Source of the DNA: Desulforhopalus sp.
GTDB taxonomy: Bacteria > Desulfobacterota > Desulfobulbia > Desulfobulbales > Desulfocapsaceae
Reading direction: 5' to 3'
DNA: 6,544 nt
NCBI GenBank assembly: GCA_023231425.1
Contig: JALNVI010000107.1
Location: forward strand, 1 to 6,544
Part shown: in pieces, positions 5,738 to 6,544 of the stretch
How the letters are laid out: every line of letters begins with the position of its first letter
Position numbering within the stretch: position 1 is the stretch's first letter
Translations under genes and position numbers: made by a program
The notes under the pieces: generated by a model
Seen by the model: only the letters and a program-made list of their open reading frames with translations
The model's database searches: none
What the model was told of the DNA's origin: nothing

Positions 5738-6457
5738 ATGAACACCACATCATCCCTTGTTACAACGAGGCTGAACGTCTCGACAGGCAAGCCTGTTTGC
5801 GTTACGCGGCACAACCCGATGCTGCGGAGCTCCTGTTGGTCAACGACGGCAGCAGCGATAACACGGCTGTGCTGCTCGCCGAACTGTCGAAAACCGAAGG
5901 CATCTCTTTTCTTGATCTGTCACAGAACTGCGGCAAGGCGGAGGCGGTGCGGCAGGGGGTACTGCACGCCCTGCATGGAGATTGTGAGGCAGTTGGTTTC
6001 TGGGATGCCGATTTTGCCACACCTCTTAAGGAAGTGCGGCGTTTTCAGTGCTTTTTTTCGGCGGAGGGGGTTCAGCTGGTTACCGGTGCGCGGGTAAAGC
6101 GACTCGGGGCGAAGATTGAGCGGCACTGGTATCGAAATTACGTCGGGCGGGTTATTGCCACCCTTATTTCCTGTATGTTGCGTTTGCCTACCTATGACAC
6201 CCAGTGCGGTGCCAAGTTGTTCAGGCGAGATCTGGCGAAGAGGCTTTTTGCCGAGCCGTTTGTCCTCCACCTGGCTGTTTGATGTTGAACTGCTGGCCCG
6301 CGCGGTCCACTTTTATGGGCATGAGGCGGTGAAGAAAATGGTGTATGAACTGCCACTTGAGTGCTGGGAGGATGTGAGCGGCTCCAGTGTGAGTTTCCTC
6401 TTTATCTTTAAAACCCCCGGTGAGCTGTGGAAAATTCACAGGCGCTGGCTGCGTTGA
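5738..6457 (+). pseudogene. family 2 glycosyltransferase, ALG5/dolichyl-phosphate glucosyltransferase-like, frameshifted
   Basis: The protein would transfer a sugar from a nucleotide sugar to a polyprenyl phosphate at the cytoplasmic membrane. The core frame carries IIPCYNEAERL (from 5749), LLVNDGSSDNT (nucleotide binding), NCGKAEAVRQG, FWDADFATPL (the DxD-type metal site), TGARVKRLGA and TQCGAKLFRRD, the ordered motifs of the ALG5-like GT2 subgroup. The core runs into a stop at 6282 after AEPF. The expected continuation, SSTWLFDVELLARAVHFYG then LPLECWEDVSGSSVS and FKTPGELWKIHRRWLR, lies in the +1 frame ending at 6457. Dropping one base at about 6262 restores it. At the 5' end, an ATG at 5738 is in that same +1 frame, and one missing base near 5748 would give MNTTIIPCYNE; otherwise the core must start at TTG 5707 with an atypical leader. 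Joined, the product is about 240 residues, normal for the family. Decay or sequencing indels are both possible. Confidence 0.75.
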
Positions 6458-6544
6458 TTCAGGCTCCTTTTCCTTTCGTCGTCCGACGAGACTTTTGGCA
6501 TGGCCTTCCACACTCCTCTGTCCTTGCTCCGTAAAGAAGACTCC
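6458..6544 (+). other. right-edge intergenic with weak hairpin after the glycosyltransferase
   Basis: After the TGA at 6455-6457, a hairpin TCGTC-GTCC-GACGA (6476-6489) is followed by only four T (6493-6496). It may be a weak terminator for the glycosyltransferase gene. No gene start is visible in the remaining bases, though a minus-strand frame is open from the edge. Confidence 0.25.

Noticed and set aside
1..6544. CRISPR array, insertion sequence or integrase
   Set aside because: No spaced direct repeats, no transposase or recombinase motifs and no terminal inverted repeats were seen, despite the selC site being a common integration target.

Overview
The window looks like a chromosomal segment of a Gram-negative, probably anaerobic bacterium, plausibly a Desulfobacterota (deltaproteobacterial) lineage. 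This is inferred from a bacterial selenocysteine tRNA gene, a PlsC-type acyltransferase with divergent motifs, a minimal HxxxCxxC zinc protein and a GC-rich core. I cannot name the species. The first ~770 bases are clearly AT-rich and unlike the rest, which suggests a foreign or island segment at the left edge.

Layout, left to right. (1) 1-432, minus: the N-terminal 144 codons of a YfhO/PTPS-related type polytopic membrane protein that runs off the left edge. (2) 433-772: AT-rich gap with no convincing intact gene; the frame of the left gene stays open to about 525. (3) 773-3787, minus: one intact 1004-codon gene for a protein with an N-terminal half resembling a degenerate PHP metallohydrolase domain and a C-terminal half with about five membrane segments. 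(4) 3788-3930: divergent promoter region in which the two -35 boxes overlap. (5) 3931-4704, plus: lysophospholipid acyltransferase (PlsC family). (6) 4713-5057, minus: small zf-HC2-like zinc protein with a very acidic tail. It converges on the acyltransferase gene with 8 bp between stop codons, and both genes end GAG-GAC-TGA, which forms a perfect 9-bp inverted repeat. (7) 5162-5259, plus: tRNA-Sec (UCA), selC. (8) 5260-5737: no intact gene, but the minus strand next to selC carries what looks like a frame-broken coding remnant. (9) 5738-6457, plus: an ALG5-like family 2 glycosyltransferase whose reading frame is broken near the N-terminus and near codon 185.

Functionally the window combines envelope and lipid genes (acyltransferase, polyprenyl-type glycosyltransferase, polytopic membrane proteins) with the selenocysteine tRNA. 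No operon is evident: genes alternate in direction and each intact one has its own promoter-like sequence. The most unusual items are the 1004-residue PHP-like/membrane protein, the shared -35 divergent promoter and the mirrored ends of the convergent gene pair.
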